Source: an uncultured Corynebacterium sp.
Lineage (GTDB): Bacteria; Actinomycetota; Actinomycetes; Mycobacteriales; Mycobacteriaceae
Assembly: GCF_937999985.1 (NCBI RefSeq)
Contig: NZ_CALLDG010000210.1
Span: 1-22,102 of the forward strand
Direction: 5' to 3'
Length of the DNA: 22,102 bases
Part shown: positions 7,106 through 14,440 of the stretch, in pieces
Layout: the number at the start of each line of letters is the position of its first letter
How positions within the stretch are numbered: position 1 is the first letter of the stretch
The notes under the pieces: generated by a model
Seen by the model: the letters and a program-made list of their open reading frames with translations, nothing else
Told to the model about the DNA's origin: nothing
The model's database searches: none
Made by a program: the position numbers and the translations under genes

Positions 7106-8124
7106 TACTTGGTTGCATCCTCCAATTGCTTGATCAGGGCATCGGCGTACTCGAAGTAATCCTGACCCTCATCGGGGGTTTCGTTGACGTTTACTACCTT
7201 AATGCCAGCTTCCTTGGCTGCGTCGGTCAGCTGTTCGGCAGCCGGGGTTTCCGACTGCTCGTTGGTGATGAGGATGTCGGCCTTCTTGTCCGTGATCAGC
7301 TGGCGGGTGGCCGCCAGATCTGCGGCGGAAGGCTCGGACTCGTTATTCACCGAGTGGGCAAAGCCCTCCGGGGTGATGTCCTTCAGCTCGGAATCGTCCA
7401 CCAGCTCGGCGGCGACGGACTCGGTGAGGATGACGTTCTTGCCGCTCAGCTTCTCGATGCGCTGCTTCAGCTCGTCGGTCTTCTTAGTGACGTCCTCGTT
7501 GGATTCCGGGATGTCGGAGTTCAGCTTGTGCAGCTCGGCGGAAAGGTTCTGCTCGAACTCGGAGACGACGTCCAGGTCGAACCAGACGTGGGGGTTGGCT
7601 CCGCCGTGGTCGTGCCCCTCGTGATCGTGCTCGTCACCATGCTCATGGTCGTGCCCCTCGTGCTCATCGTGCTCGGCATCTTCGCCGTGCTCGTGGTCAT
7701 GACCGTGGTCGTGCCCCTCCGCACCGTGCTCGTGTCCCTCGTCGCCGTGGTGGTGCGCCTCGGCCAGCGGCTGGGCCGTAACCAGCGGAGTGCCCTCCTC
7801 CACGTTGTCGGTCAGCCAGTTGTCGTAGCCCGCGCCGTTGGCGACCACGATGTCCGCGTCCTTAACCGCCGCGATGTCACGGGCAGTGGCCTCGTACTCG
7901 TGCGGGTCGTCGTCCTTGCTGCTGAGGATGGTGGTCACCTCGACGTCATCGTTTCCCTCGGTGATGTCTTCCGCGATGCTTCCCCAGATGGAGGTGGAGG
8001 CGACGAGCTTGATCTTGTCTCCGTCGGCGGCGGGGTCCTCGGAGCCGCCGGCGCAGGCGGTTACGCCCAACGCCAACGTTGCGATGCTAAACATTGCTGC
8101 GATATTGGCAACCATTTTCTTCAT
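7105..8124 (-). CDS. znuA: Zinc-binding lipoprotein of the ABC transporter (ZnuA type)
   Basis: Extracytoplasmic solute-binding lipoprotein (cluster A-I) that captures divalent metal for ZnuBC. The first 24 residues form a lipoprotein signal with lipobox VTAC and Cys24 as the lipidated residue. The mature part has the family segments VASTSIWGSIAEDI and NPHVWFDLD. Between them, about residues 124-185, is a very His/Asp/Glu-rich loop with 19 histidines before the GGANPHVW segment, a hallmark of zinc-binding members. ATG at 8124 is chosen over an in-frame upstream start at 8160 because it gives a standard Lys-containing signal peptide and because a promoter ends just before it, leaving an almost leaderless mRNA. 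No Asn/Lys-poor truncation or frameshift is seen. Zinc is favoured over manganese. Confidence 0.93.
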   Translation of the reverse strand: MKKMVANIAAMFSIATLALGVTACAGGSEDPAADGDKIKLVASTSIWGSIAEDITEGNDDVEVTTILSSKDDDPHEYEATARDIAAVKDADIVVANGAGYDNWLTDNVEEGTPLVTAQPLAEAHHHGDEGHEHGAEGHDHGHDHEHGEDAEHDEHEGHDHEHGDEHDHEGHDHGGANPHVWFDLDVVSEFEQNLSAELHKLNSDIPESNEDVTKKTDELKQRIEKLSGKNVILTESVAAELVDDSELKDITPEGFAHSVNNESEPSAADLAATRQLITDKKADILITNEQSETPAAEQLTDAAKEAGIKVVNVNETPDEGQDYFEYADALIKQLEDATK

Positions 8125-8131
8125 TCTTCCG

Positions 8132-8160
8132 AGATTAGTGGTCACGAAAACGATCGTCAA
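8132..8160 (-). promoter_or_regulatory. Promoter of the znuABC operon
   Basis: On the minus strand TTGACG and TAATCT are spaced by exactly 17 nt, a strong match to the vegetative sigma-factor consensus. The expected start point is 7-8 nt beyond the -10, at the znuA ATG (8124). Immediately upstream and touching the -35, TCAATATGA occurs twice (8156-8164 and 8166-8174); the same stretch is an imperfect palindrome. It is a plausible operator for a metal repressor such as Zur, but it was not matched to a known box. Confidence 0.68.
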
Positions 8161-8174
8161 TATGAATCAATATG
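8155..8174. repeat. AT-rich direct repeat at the znuA promoter
   Basis: Two copies of TCAATATGA are separated by a single A, overlapping the -35 hexamer of the znuA promoter in a region that is otherwise GC-rich. A 9-bp direct repeat with 10-bp phasing places both copies on the same DNA face, which suits binding by a dimeric repressor or activator. Operator function is inferred. Confidence 0.5.
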
Positions 8175-8263
8175 AGGTTGAACCAACTACGGAACTCCAC
8201 GGCAGTCGGGAGAAGGTGGCGTCAACCCCCAAGAAGGAAGGGCCGGCGACTACCCTTAAGAGA

Positions 8264-9373
8264 ATGAACAGACCAGCACGGCGCGGCACCTTGGCCTCCA
8301 TTGCGGCCGAACTGGGCGTTTCGCGCACCACGGTGTCCAATGCGTACAACCGCCCGGACCAACTTTCGCCCGAGCTGCGCGACAAGATCCTGCACGTCGC
8401 GGCGAAGGTCGGCTACCCCGGGCCGGACCCTATGGCACGCTCGCTGCGCACGCGCCGGGCGGGGGCGATAGGCGTGCTGCTGACCGAAGAGCTGCCCTAT
8501 GCGTTCGAAGACCAGGCCTCGCTGGAATTCGTCTCCGGTGTGTCGGTGAGCTGCGGATCGATGGACGCCTCCATGCTGCTCATCCCGGCGGGTGTGGACG
8601 ATAATCCCACCGCCGACCGCCCCGCACAGCTAGTGAACCAGGCCAGCGTGGACGGATTCATCGTCTACTCCGTGGCGGTCGACGACCCGTACCTGGCCGC
8701 CGTGCGCAACCGTGGGCTGCCGACCGTGGTGTGCGACCAGCCCGCCGGAGTAGGTGACCCCTTCGTGGGGATCGATGACCGCGAGGCCATCAAGCCTGCC
8801 ATCCGCGAGCTCGTCGACGCAGGCCACCGCCACATTGGCGTGCTGTGCATCCGCCTGGACCGCACCCCCAACAACGGCCCGGTGAGCAACGAACGCATCC
8901 AAGGTGCCCACATGCACGTACAGCGCTCGCGTCTGCTGGGAATCCTCGACGTGCTGGAGGAAGCCGGGATCTCGCGGACCCCCATCGTCGAGCGGCACAT
9001 CAACAATCCCCAGACCGCCTTCGAAGCCGCCCAGGAGCTGTTGACCAACCATCCCGAGCTCACCGCCGTCGCCTGCACCACCGATTCGCAGGCCCTTGGG
9101 GTGGTGCGTTACGCAGCCGAGCAGGGGATCGGCGTACCGCACCAGCTCTCTGTTACGGGTTTCGACGGTATTCCCGAAGCTATTGACGCCCACATCACAA
9201 CCGTCCGCCAACCCAGCAAAGACAAGGGGCTGGAGAGCGGCAATATGCTTGCCGAGCTCATCGAACAGAGGTTGAGTGAAAACCCGGCCAAACCCGCCCG
9301 CCGGGCAGCGGCGCCGAGCGTGCTGCTGGAGACTGAGCTAATCCGCGGAACGTCCGTCGCGGCGCCGCAGTAG
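8264..9373 (+). CDS. ipsA: LacI-family regulator, probable IpsA (inositol-responsive)
   Basis: DNA-binding regulator of the LacI/GalR family, 369 residues from the ATG at 8264. Residues 9-28 (TLASIAAELGVSRTTVSNAY) form the N-terminal helix-turn-helix, followed by the hinge and a periplasmic-binding-protein-like effector domain with the typical DGFIVYSV, GHRHIGVLC and VTGFDGIPEA segments. The order otsA - small gene - otsB - lacI - zinc ABC genes matches C. glutamicum, where the LacI gene (cg2910) is IpsA, which activates myo-inositol phosphate synthase and so inositol lipid and mycothiol formation. The name rests on this synteny. A longer reading from ATG 8162 is possible, but the HTH begins correctly from 8264 and TACCCT lies 7 nt before it, suggesting a leaderless start. 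The 3' end overlaps otsB by 36 bp on the opposite strand. Confidence 0.8.
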   Translation: MNRPARRGTLASIAAELGVSRTTVSNAYNRPDQLSPELRDKILHVAAKVGYPGPDPMARSLRTRRAGAIGVLLTEELPYAFEDQASLEFVSGVSVSCGSMDASMLLIPAGVDDNPTADRPAQLVNQASVDGFIVYSVAVDDPYLAAVRNRGLPTVVCDQPAGVGDPFVGIDDREAIKPAIRELVDAGHRHIGVLCIRLDRTPNNGPVSNERIQGAHMHVQRSRLLGILDVLEEAGISRTPIVERHINNPQTAFEAAQELLTNHPELTAVACTTDSQALGVVRYAAEQGIGVPHQLSVTGFDGIPEAIDAHITTVRQPSKDKGLESGNMLAELIEQRLSENPAKPARRAAAPSVLLETELIRGTSVAAPQ

Positions 9374-10186
9374 ATCCTGCAGGAAGTCTCGGACATCCTC
9401 CGGGGTGTCCAAGCGGTGCGTGGCGGAGGTCTCCCCGCCGCCGACGCGGATTCCGACGTCCGGGGCGGGCGCGGTGGCCGGCGGGGTGCCCGGTGAGGTG
9501 GCAGGGGAGTAGCGCAGCGTGGAGAGCACCGTCTCGTCCGTCGTGTCATCCCCCGCGAACAGCACCCGCAGCTCCCGGCCGTGCTGACGTGCGTAGGCGC
9601 GGCGGAAACCCTCGATATAGGAGCCCTTGGTGGTCTTGTCCACCGCGACCTCCAGAATGTCCTTACCCCACGTCACCTGGGAAAGCTCGCTGGTGGCAGC
9701 GAAGTCCGCCAGGCGCTGATTCAGCTGCGCTGCCAGTTCCTTATCCGACACCAGGCGGGTGTGCAGTCCCACCGCCAGGGGTTTGACCTCCACCCACGCG
9801 CCTTCGTGCTCAGCGGCGATGCCCTCCGCGTGGGAACGCAGATCGCCCAGCCAGGCTTGCTGCTCCGGGCTCAAATTCGCCGTGCCACCGTCGGCGGGTT
9901 CTGCGCCGTGGCTGCCGACCAAGCGCACAGGCCCGTGCGCGGGCAGCATCGTCGCATGCGCAAGCTGCTCCAAGTTGCGCCCGGAAATCACCATCGCCAC
10001 CGTGTTCGGCAGTTCCGCCAGACCCTTCAGAGCCTCCATCGCGCCGGGGACGGCGTGCACGCCCGTGGGCTCGTCCGAAAAGTGAGCCAGGGTGCCGTCG
10101 AAATCCATCGCTACCAGCAAGTCTGGAGAGGCGGCCAGGCCGGAGAGGTCGGCGTCAGAAAGAAAGGGCAGTAACGAACCATCCAT
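9338..10186 (-). CDS. otsB: Trehalose-6-phosphate phosphatase OtsB
   Basis: HAD-superfamily phosphatase that turns trehalose-6-phosphate into trehalose, the second step of the OtsAB route. In corynebacteria trehalose is both a compatible solute and the carrier for mycolates. The nucleophile motif DFDGTL is at residues 28-33, VISGRN is motif II, a Lys lies in KTTKGSYI, and FAGDDTTDE near 209-217 is the metal-binding motif. The stretch SPATSPGTPPATAPAP near the C-terminus is a Pro/Ala-rich insertion absent from the compact family core. ATG 10186 is favoured over 10222 because GGAGGA lies 8 nt upstream and the start then falls 4 nt after the stop of the preceding lipoprotein gene, with no long overlap. 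The 3' end is antisense to the end of the LacI-type gene. Confidence 0.93.
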   Translation of the reverse strand: MDGSLLPFLSDADLSGLAASPDLLVAMDFDGTLAHFSDEPTGVHAVPGAMEALKGLAELPNTVAMVISGRNLEQLAHATMLPAHGPVRLVGSHGAEPADGGTANLSPEQQAWLGDLRSHAEGIAAEHEGAWVEVKPLAVGLHTRLVSDKELAAQLNQRLADFAATSELSQVTWGKDILEVAVDKTTKGSYIEGFRRAYARQHGRELRVLFAGDDTTDETVLSTLRYSPATSPGTPPATAPAPDVGIRVGGGETSATHRLDTPEDVRDFLQDLLRRRDGRSAD

Positions 10187-10190
10187 TCGC

Positions 10191-10676
10191 CTAGTCCTCC
10201 CGCGGACCGCTAATGAACTCAACCGCCGGGACGGACTGCCAATCTTGCTTGTCCTCCGGCGCGGGCTGCTGCAGCTTCAGCGTGTTATCGGAAGGGCGGG
10301 TGTAGGTGAGATCCTGGTCGTTGAGGACGGACTTCAGGCGATCGGCAGTGTCCTCGTCGCCCGGCAGGCACTGGGCGCCGTCGATGTGGGAGGAGGAGAA
10401 GTTGGTGATGTGTATGGACTCGTCCTTCCACTCCACGTTTCCGGTCAAGTGGACACAGCCGCTGACGCCGTTCAGCGATTCCCTGCCGAAGATCAAGTAA
10501 CTGCGGCCCTGCTGAGCTTCCGGCAGTAGGCCGCCGCGCACCTCCGAATCGTAGATCGCCGAAACCTGCCACTGGGAGTTGCCCAGCGGCGCTCCCGAAT
10601 CGGAGCAAGCCGAAAGACCAGCCACGGTTGCAGCGCTTAAACCAAGAGCGAGGAAAGTAGCGGCACGGCGCATCAT
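10191..10676 (-). CDS. META/HslJ-like lipoprotein inside the trehalose operon
   Basis: Exported lipoprotein of 161 residues. The signal peptide ends in the lipobox LSAC with Cys24 as the lipidated residue, so the mature protein is membrane-anchored outside the cytoplasm. The body resembles a META (HslJ-like) domain: a WQVSAIYD start, GRSYLIFG, the central GVSGCVHLTG and a later IDGAQC, with these two cysteines placed to form a disulfide. Its function is unknown; META proteins are linked to envelope stress and drug tolerance in other bacteria. It starts within ATGATGA overlapping the otsA stop and ends 4 nt before otsB, so it is co-translated with both trehalose enzymes. C. glutamicum has an unnamed gene at the same place (cg2908). 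A role in envelope trehalose use is conjecture from position. Confidence 0.78.
   Translation of the reverse strand: MMRRAATFLALGLSAATVAGLSACSDSGAPLGNSQWQVSAIYDSEVRGGLLPEAQQGRSYLIFGRESLNGVSGCVHLTGNVEWKDESIHITNFSSSHIDGAQCLPGDEDTADRLKSVLNDQDLTYTRPSDNTLKLQQPAPEDKQDWQSVPAVEFISGPRED
10195..10200 (-). promoter_or_regulatory. Ribosome binding site fixing the otsB start
   Basis: The minus strand reads GGAGGA with 8 nt to ATG 10186. It lies at the very end of the lipoprotein gene and is the reason the shorter OtsB reading is preferred. Confidence 0.75.
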
Positions 10677-12139
10677 TCAACCTCCCGTAGCTGCTGCAAG
10701 AACGCATCGGCCCAACGGTTGACGTCGTGATCCTGCAGGTGCTCCCACATCTGGCGCATGCGGCGAATCTTATTCGCGGGCTCGTCCTCGATGGCCAGCT
10801 GCAGCGCGTCGGCGATCGAGTCGACGTCGTGCGGATTGCACAGGTACGCCTGCACCAGCTGGGTCGCCGCGCCCGCGAACTCCGAGAGCACCAGCGCGCC
10901 GGAACCGTCCGAGTGGCAGGCCACGTACTCCTTGGCCACCAGGTTCATGCCATCCTTCAGCGGGGTGATCAGCATGACGTCCGCCGCGGTGTACAGTGCC
11001 ACGATCTGTTCGAACGGCAGGCCGGAGTGCATGTAGTGGATTAGCGAACGCCCCAGGCTGCCGTGGTTGCCGTTGATGCGGGAAACGATGGCCTCCACCT
11101 GCTGGCGGGTGCGCCGATAATCATCCAGGCGCTCGCGCGACGGGGTGGCGACCTGCACCATAGCCACGTCTTCCGGGGCCAGGCGGCCGGAGTCCAAGAG
11201 GAACTCGATGGCCTCTAGCCGGTGCTGGATGCCCTTGGTGTAGTCCAGCCGATCCACGCCCGCGATCAGTACCTTCGGGTTGCCCAGCCGGGCTCGCAGG
11301 TCGCTGGCCTGGGCCAGAACATCCGGCTGATTGGCCTGCGCGTTTACCTTCGCGGAGTCGATGGAAATGGGGAACACGCCCACCTTGACTTGGCGGCCAG
11401 ATTCCAGCGTGACGGTGCCGACCATCTGCGCTTCCTCCGGTAGGCGGGCGCCGCGCAGGAAGTTCGCGGACTCGGAATCGTCCACGATCTGCACCGAATA
11501 ATCCATGGCTCGCAGCGCCACCATGAAATTCCGCGCGGAATCCTGGGTGTGAAAGCCCACCACGTCCGCGCCCAGCGTGCCGTTCAGCACCTGGCGGCGC
11601 CACGGCAGCTGGCGGAAAAGCTCTGGAGCGGGGAAGGGGATGTGCAGGAAGAAGCCTATGCAGACATCGTCGCGTAGTTCGCGCAGCTGCCCGGGAACCA
11701 GGTGTAGCTGGTAATCCTGCACCCAGACGGTTGCATTCTGCGCGGCCGTATCCGCCGCTGCCTGGGCAAAGCGCTGATTAACCTGCTGGTAGCGCTCCCA
11801 CCAGCGCTTATCGTAGGTGGGGTGCACGATCAGGTCGTGGTACAGAGGCCACAGAGTGGCATTGGAAAAACCCTCGTAGAACTGCGCGAAATCCTGTGCG
11901 TCCAGGTTCACTGGAACCATCTGGATGCCGGCATCCTCCGGCGCGGGCATATCCTCGGCCGCGACCTCGTCCGTCGCCCCCGGCCAGCCGATCCACGCGC
12001 CCCGGTTGGATTCGAGCACCGGCTTCAGCGCAGTAACCAGCCCACCCGGGGAGGGAATCCACGTGACCTCCCCGGTGGAGCCATCCACGTTGCGGTCGAC
12101 GGGAAGGCGATTGGCAACAACCAGAAAATCGGACTGCAT
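10673..12139 (-). CDS. otsA: Trehalose-6-phosphate synthase OtsA
   Basis: GT20 glycosyltransferase joining UDP- (or ADP-/GDP-) glucose to glucose-6-phosphate to give trehalose-6-phosphate; cytosolic. About 488 residues, the usual size. Family landmarks: VVANRLPVDR at the N-terminus, PGGLVTALKPV, VWVQDYQLHLVP, FFLHIPFPAPELFRQLPWR, the sugar-phosphate-binding VDRLDYTKGI near 291-300, and the nucleotide-sugar loop PLKDGMNLVAKEYVA near 391-405. Of the two nearby starts, ATG 12139 is preferred because GGGTGAT lies about 5 nt before it; GTG 12148 would add three residues. Downstream the stop overlaps the lipoprotein start, so otsA, the lipoprotein and otsB form one translational unit. A lysine-repeat protein gene lies 46 bp upstream on the same strand. 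Confidence 0.95.
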   Translation of the reverse strand: MQSDFLVVANRLPVDRNVDGSTGEVTWIPSPGGLVTALKPVLESNRGAWIGWPGATDEVAAEDMPAPEDAGIQMVPVNLDAQDFAQFYEGFSNATLWPLYHDLIVHPTYDKRWWERYQQVNQRFAQAAADTAAQNATVWVQDYQLHLVPGQLRELRDDVCIGFFLHIPFPAPELFRQLPWRRQVLNGTLGADVVGFHTQDSARNFMVALRAMDYSVQIVDDSESANFLRGARLPEEAQMVGTVTLESGRQVKVGVFPISIDSAKVNAQANQPDVLAQASDLRARLGNPKVLIAGVDRLDYTKGIQHRLEAIEFLLDSGRLAPEDVAMVQVATPSRERLDDYRRTRQQVEAIVSRINGNHGSLGRSLIHYMHSGLPFEQIVALYTAADVMLITPLKDGMNLVAKEYVACHSDGSGALVLSEFAGAATQLVQAYLCNPHDVDSIADALQLAIEDEPANKIRRMRQMWEHLQDHDVNRWADAFLQQLREVE

Positions 12140-12185
12140 GTGTATCACCCGTGTCGGTGCAGTTAGGCGGTTTATTCGCTACGTG

Positions 12186-12581
12186 CTACTCGCTAGCCTT
12201 GGTAGCTTTCTTCGCCGTCTTCTTAGTGGTTTTCTTGGTGGTCTTCTTCGTAGACTTCTTAGCGGCCTTCTTGGTCGTCTTCTTCGCGCCCTTTTTGGTG
12301 GTCTTCTTCGTCGACTTCTTGGCAGTTTTCTTTGCGGACTTCTTGGTGGTCTTGCGGGTGGACTTCTTGGCCTCCTGCTCCGCCTCCTCGAGCTCGGCAA
12401 CTACGCGGCGGTGGATCAGCCCTTCCGGCTCCACGCCTAGCATGCACATCAGCGTTGCAGCGTCGAGGAAGTCCTCGGAGAAGGTCGCGACGATGCGCTG
12501 CGCTGCCTGTGCGGTTTCCGCTTCTACCGCGTGCAGGGATTCATTGTTGGCGGAACGGTTGTCGGTGACCTTCGGAGGCAC
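12186..12581 (-). CDS. Small protein with lysine-tetrad, histone-H1-like tail
   Basis: Protein of about 131 residues with two halves. Residues 1-71 are mixed and partly helical (HAVEAETAQAAQRIVATFSE, then an acidic AELEEAEQEA), with no family I can name. Residues 72-131 are 15 tetrapeptides, mostly KK followed by two of Ser/Thr/Ala. Such tails occur in histone-H1-like and mycobacterial HU proteins and bind DNA or polyphosphate by charge, so a nucleoid or nucleic-acid role is likely but not shown. No signal peptide or membrane segment. GTG 12581 is chosen because it is the nearest plausible start in the coding-like region; a longer reading would run back into thrE. The Shine-Dalgarno is weak. 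It lies between thrE and otsA, the position of an uncharacterised gene (cg2906) in C. glutamicum. Start uncertain. Confidence 0.72.
   Translation of the reverse strand: MPPKVTDNRSANNESLHAVEAETAQAAQRIVATFSEDFLDAATLMCMLGVEPEGLIHRRVVAELEEAEQEAKKSTRKTTKKSAKKTAKKSTKKTTKKGAKKTTKKAAKKSTKKTTKKTTKKTAKKATKASE
12189..12368 (-). repeat. 12-bp repeats coding KK-tetrads
   Basis: Fifteen successive 12-base units encode tetrads of the type Lys-Lys-Ser/Thr-Thr/Ala, with first-unit and last-unit variants such as RKTT and KASE. Units differ at several silent and coding positions, so the array is older and more diverged than a fresh expansion. It makes up nearly half of the small gene upstream of otsA. Confidence 0.88.
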
Positions 12582-12619
12582 GAGCCTGACCCCATTTCTA
12601 CAAAGTCGACGTACGGAAC

Positions 12620-12637
12620 TTAAAGTCTCAACTTTAA
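12620..12637. promoter_or_regulatory. Perfect 7-bp inverted repeat (possible operator)
   Basis: TTAAAGT and ACTTTAA flank a 4-nt centre, giving an AT-rich perfect dyad in a GC-rich region. It lies between the thrE stop and the lysine-tail gene, roughly 40-55 bp before that gene's GTG, where an operator would fit. It lacks a GC stem and T-run, so it does not look like an intrinsic terminator. The bound regulator is unknown. Confidence 0.4.
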
Positions 12638-12651
12638 ATATTTTACGCGAT

Positions 12652-14244
12652 TTAGTGTTCGCTCGTGCCCGCCGGGTGGTCTTCGGTCTGTTCTTCGCCC
12701 TCTGCCGCGCGCATCTCGCTATCCAGCTGCCACGTACTCTTCGACGCGCTCCTGCGGCGCCTACGCCAGTGCAAAGGCTGGCGCACCCGTCCGTCGGCGC
12801 CCATCCGGGGCTCGTTCTGGTTTGTTCGTCGAGGATCCACGCGGGGGCGCCGCAACTGCTGGTAGCGGTGCAGAATGCGGGGGCGGCGAATGCGGCGGGC
12901 GATCCACTCGCCCAGCACCACACCCGCAGCCAGCGCGGTCGCGGTTGTCAGCGCGAGGCCCAGGTTGGACATACCGACTACGAACTGGTCGTTAAGGACG
13001 GAGCTCATGCCCCGGTACAGTGCCAGGCCGGGCAGGAACGGGGTGATACCCGCGGCCGCAGTGATCTGCGGGGGAATCATGTAACGACGGGAAAGCAGAC
13101 CACCGGCCAGGCCGACGACCAGGGCGGCCATAGCGTTGCCGAAGGTGCCGGGCCAGTTGAGTACGTTCGTCACGCTGAACAGGGCCAGCGAGGCGATCAA
13201 AGCCGTCAGGCTGGCAACCACCGTGGCGCGCCGCTCGCAGAAGCAGGCGCTGCAGAAGAATGCCGTGGCCACAGCGCCAGAGATGATCTGAATGGTCACC
13301 GAACCCAGCACGCCCGAGGTGTGGGTGGTGTCCAGCGGGGGCAGGGTAATACCCATGACGGCCATTGTTTGAATACCGGCAGCAATGCCGGTAATGATGC
13401 CGCCGGTCTGCAGAACCGTCTCATAGAAACGAGCAGCGGAGGTGACCGGGGCGCCCGTTATGCCATCCTGCAGCGCCTGAACCAGCGTCAACCCCGCGAG
13501 CAGGGCGACAATGGAAGAACCAATAATCAACGAGGGCGGCAGATAGAAATCGATCCGATCCGCAATCGAATACGTCACCGCCGCCGGGATCACCGCCGCG
13601 AATCCGCCGAGGACGTTCTGGAAGAACAGCGGCAGGGACTTCGAGGCCAGCCAGGCGTTGGCGAACATGGTGAAGATCGTGGTGATGCCAGCAACAATCG
13701 CCACGGCCCAACCACCGCCGAGAAGCAGGGCGACGGCAGCGGCGAACCCGCCCCAGCTGGCCAGCGCATAGCGGTTGCGGTAGGGCAGCAGGGAAGTTTC
13801 AATGTCGAAGAGGATCTTCTGCGCCATCTCCAGCGGGGTGGCGCCCGCGACGATTGAACGGATGAGGCGGTCGACCTCAGTAATGCGGGAGAAGTCCGTC
13901 GACAGCTGCCGCACCACGCGGAACATGTTCGTCGGCGGGGTGTTTTCGTTGAAGCGCGAGTAGACGTAGATCGTGTTCAACGTGATGTCGACGTGCGTAT
14001 TGTTCAGGCCGTACGCGCTCATAATGCTTCGGATCTGCGCCTTCGCATCCGAGTTGCTGGTGCCCGCGGTGAGGAGCTGGTCGCCGATGCGGCTGGCCAG
14101 GTCCATTACTGCGTGGATCTTCACGGGATCGGAAAGATCCACCGGCGCCAAAGGGGATGGCGGCGGCGCTAAGCGGATAGCATCGATCGTTGCCCTGTTG
14201 CCGGAAAATAGCAGGTCAGAGCTCTTCCTCAATGCCCTCGACAT
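12652..14244 (-). CDS. thrE: Threonine/serine exporter ThrE
   Basis: Integral membrane exporter that moves threonine and serine out of the cell by the proton-motive force. The N-terminal cytosolic-like domain carries the family segment APPPSPLAPVDLSD, then SGTSNSDAKAQ-like and GLNNTHVDITLNT, and DRLIRSIVAGATP. About ten hydrophobic helices follow (roughly residues 160-440), with QDGITGAPVTSAARF and GITPFLPGLALYRGM. These closely match C. glutamicum ThrE. The last ~65 residues are hydrophilic and strongly basic (several RRR clusters), longer than needed for transport. The start is uncertain: ATG 14271 adds nine residues but has no clear ribosome binding site, while ATG 14244 has GGGAG about 11 nt upstream and gives an N-terminus close in length to the C. 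glutamicum protein. Next gene on the strand is the lysine-tail protein. Confidence 0.9.
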   Translation of the reverse strand: MSRALRKSSDLLFSGNRATIDAIRLAPPPSPLAPVDLSDPVKIHAVMDLASRIGDQLLTAGTSNSDAKAQIRSIMSAYGLNNTHVDITLNTIYVYSRFNENTPPTNMFRVVRQLSTDFSRITEVDRLIRSIVAGATPLEMAQKILFDIETSLLPYRNRYALASWGGFAAAVALLLGGGWAVAIVAGITTIFTMFANAWLASKSLPLFFQNVLGGFAAVIPAAVTYSIADRIDFYLPPSLIIGSSIVALLAGLTLVQALQDGITGAPVTSAARFYETVLQTGGIITGIAAGIQTMAVMGITLPPLDTTHTSGVLGSVTIQIISGAVATAFFCSACFCERRATVVASLTALIASLALFSVTNVLNWPGTFGNAMAALVVGLAGGLLSRRYMIPPQITAAAGITPFLPGLALYRGMSSVLNDQFVVGMSNLGLALTTATALAAGVVLGEWIARRIRRPRILHRYQQLRRPRVDPRRTNQNEPRMGADGRVRQPLHWRRRRRSASKSTWQLDSEMRAAEGEEQTEDHPAGTSEH

Positions 14245-14440
14245 GAAACTAGACACTCCCACACCGTACATCGGGGTTAGGGAGATTTCACAAGAGCCTG
14301 TTCCCCCAGGTGGGATGGGGTGCTGCGGGGAAGTTTTACTGTTCGCAGGTGCGGCTTGCTAGGCTTGGAAAGTCCATCGCCTGCGGGTGAGCTCCCGGCC
14401 GTCGCCGGTTGCTAAAACTCGCTTTTAAGGGTGGATCAGT

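Noticed and set aside
7126..8175. 349-residue plus-strand frame opposite znuA, Val/Leu-rich
   Set aside because: It reflects the complement of His/Asp codons in znuA and has no family character.
7838..8263. N-terminal extension of the LacI-family reading frame
   Set aside because: It is antisense to znuA and its promoter; the HTH begins normally from ATG 8264.
12189..12368. CRISPR or non-coding satellite
   Set aside because: The 12-bp periodicity is explained by lysine tetrads in an open frame, without spacers.
12582..12923. Longer N-terminus for the lysine-tail protein
   Set aside because: It would overlap the end of thrE and shows no coding character beyond GTG 12581.
12151..13857. 568-residue plus-strand frame opposite the lysine-tail gene and thrE
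   Set aside because: The Phe/Leu/Val-rich start is the complement of lysine repeats and the rest is antisense to ThrE.
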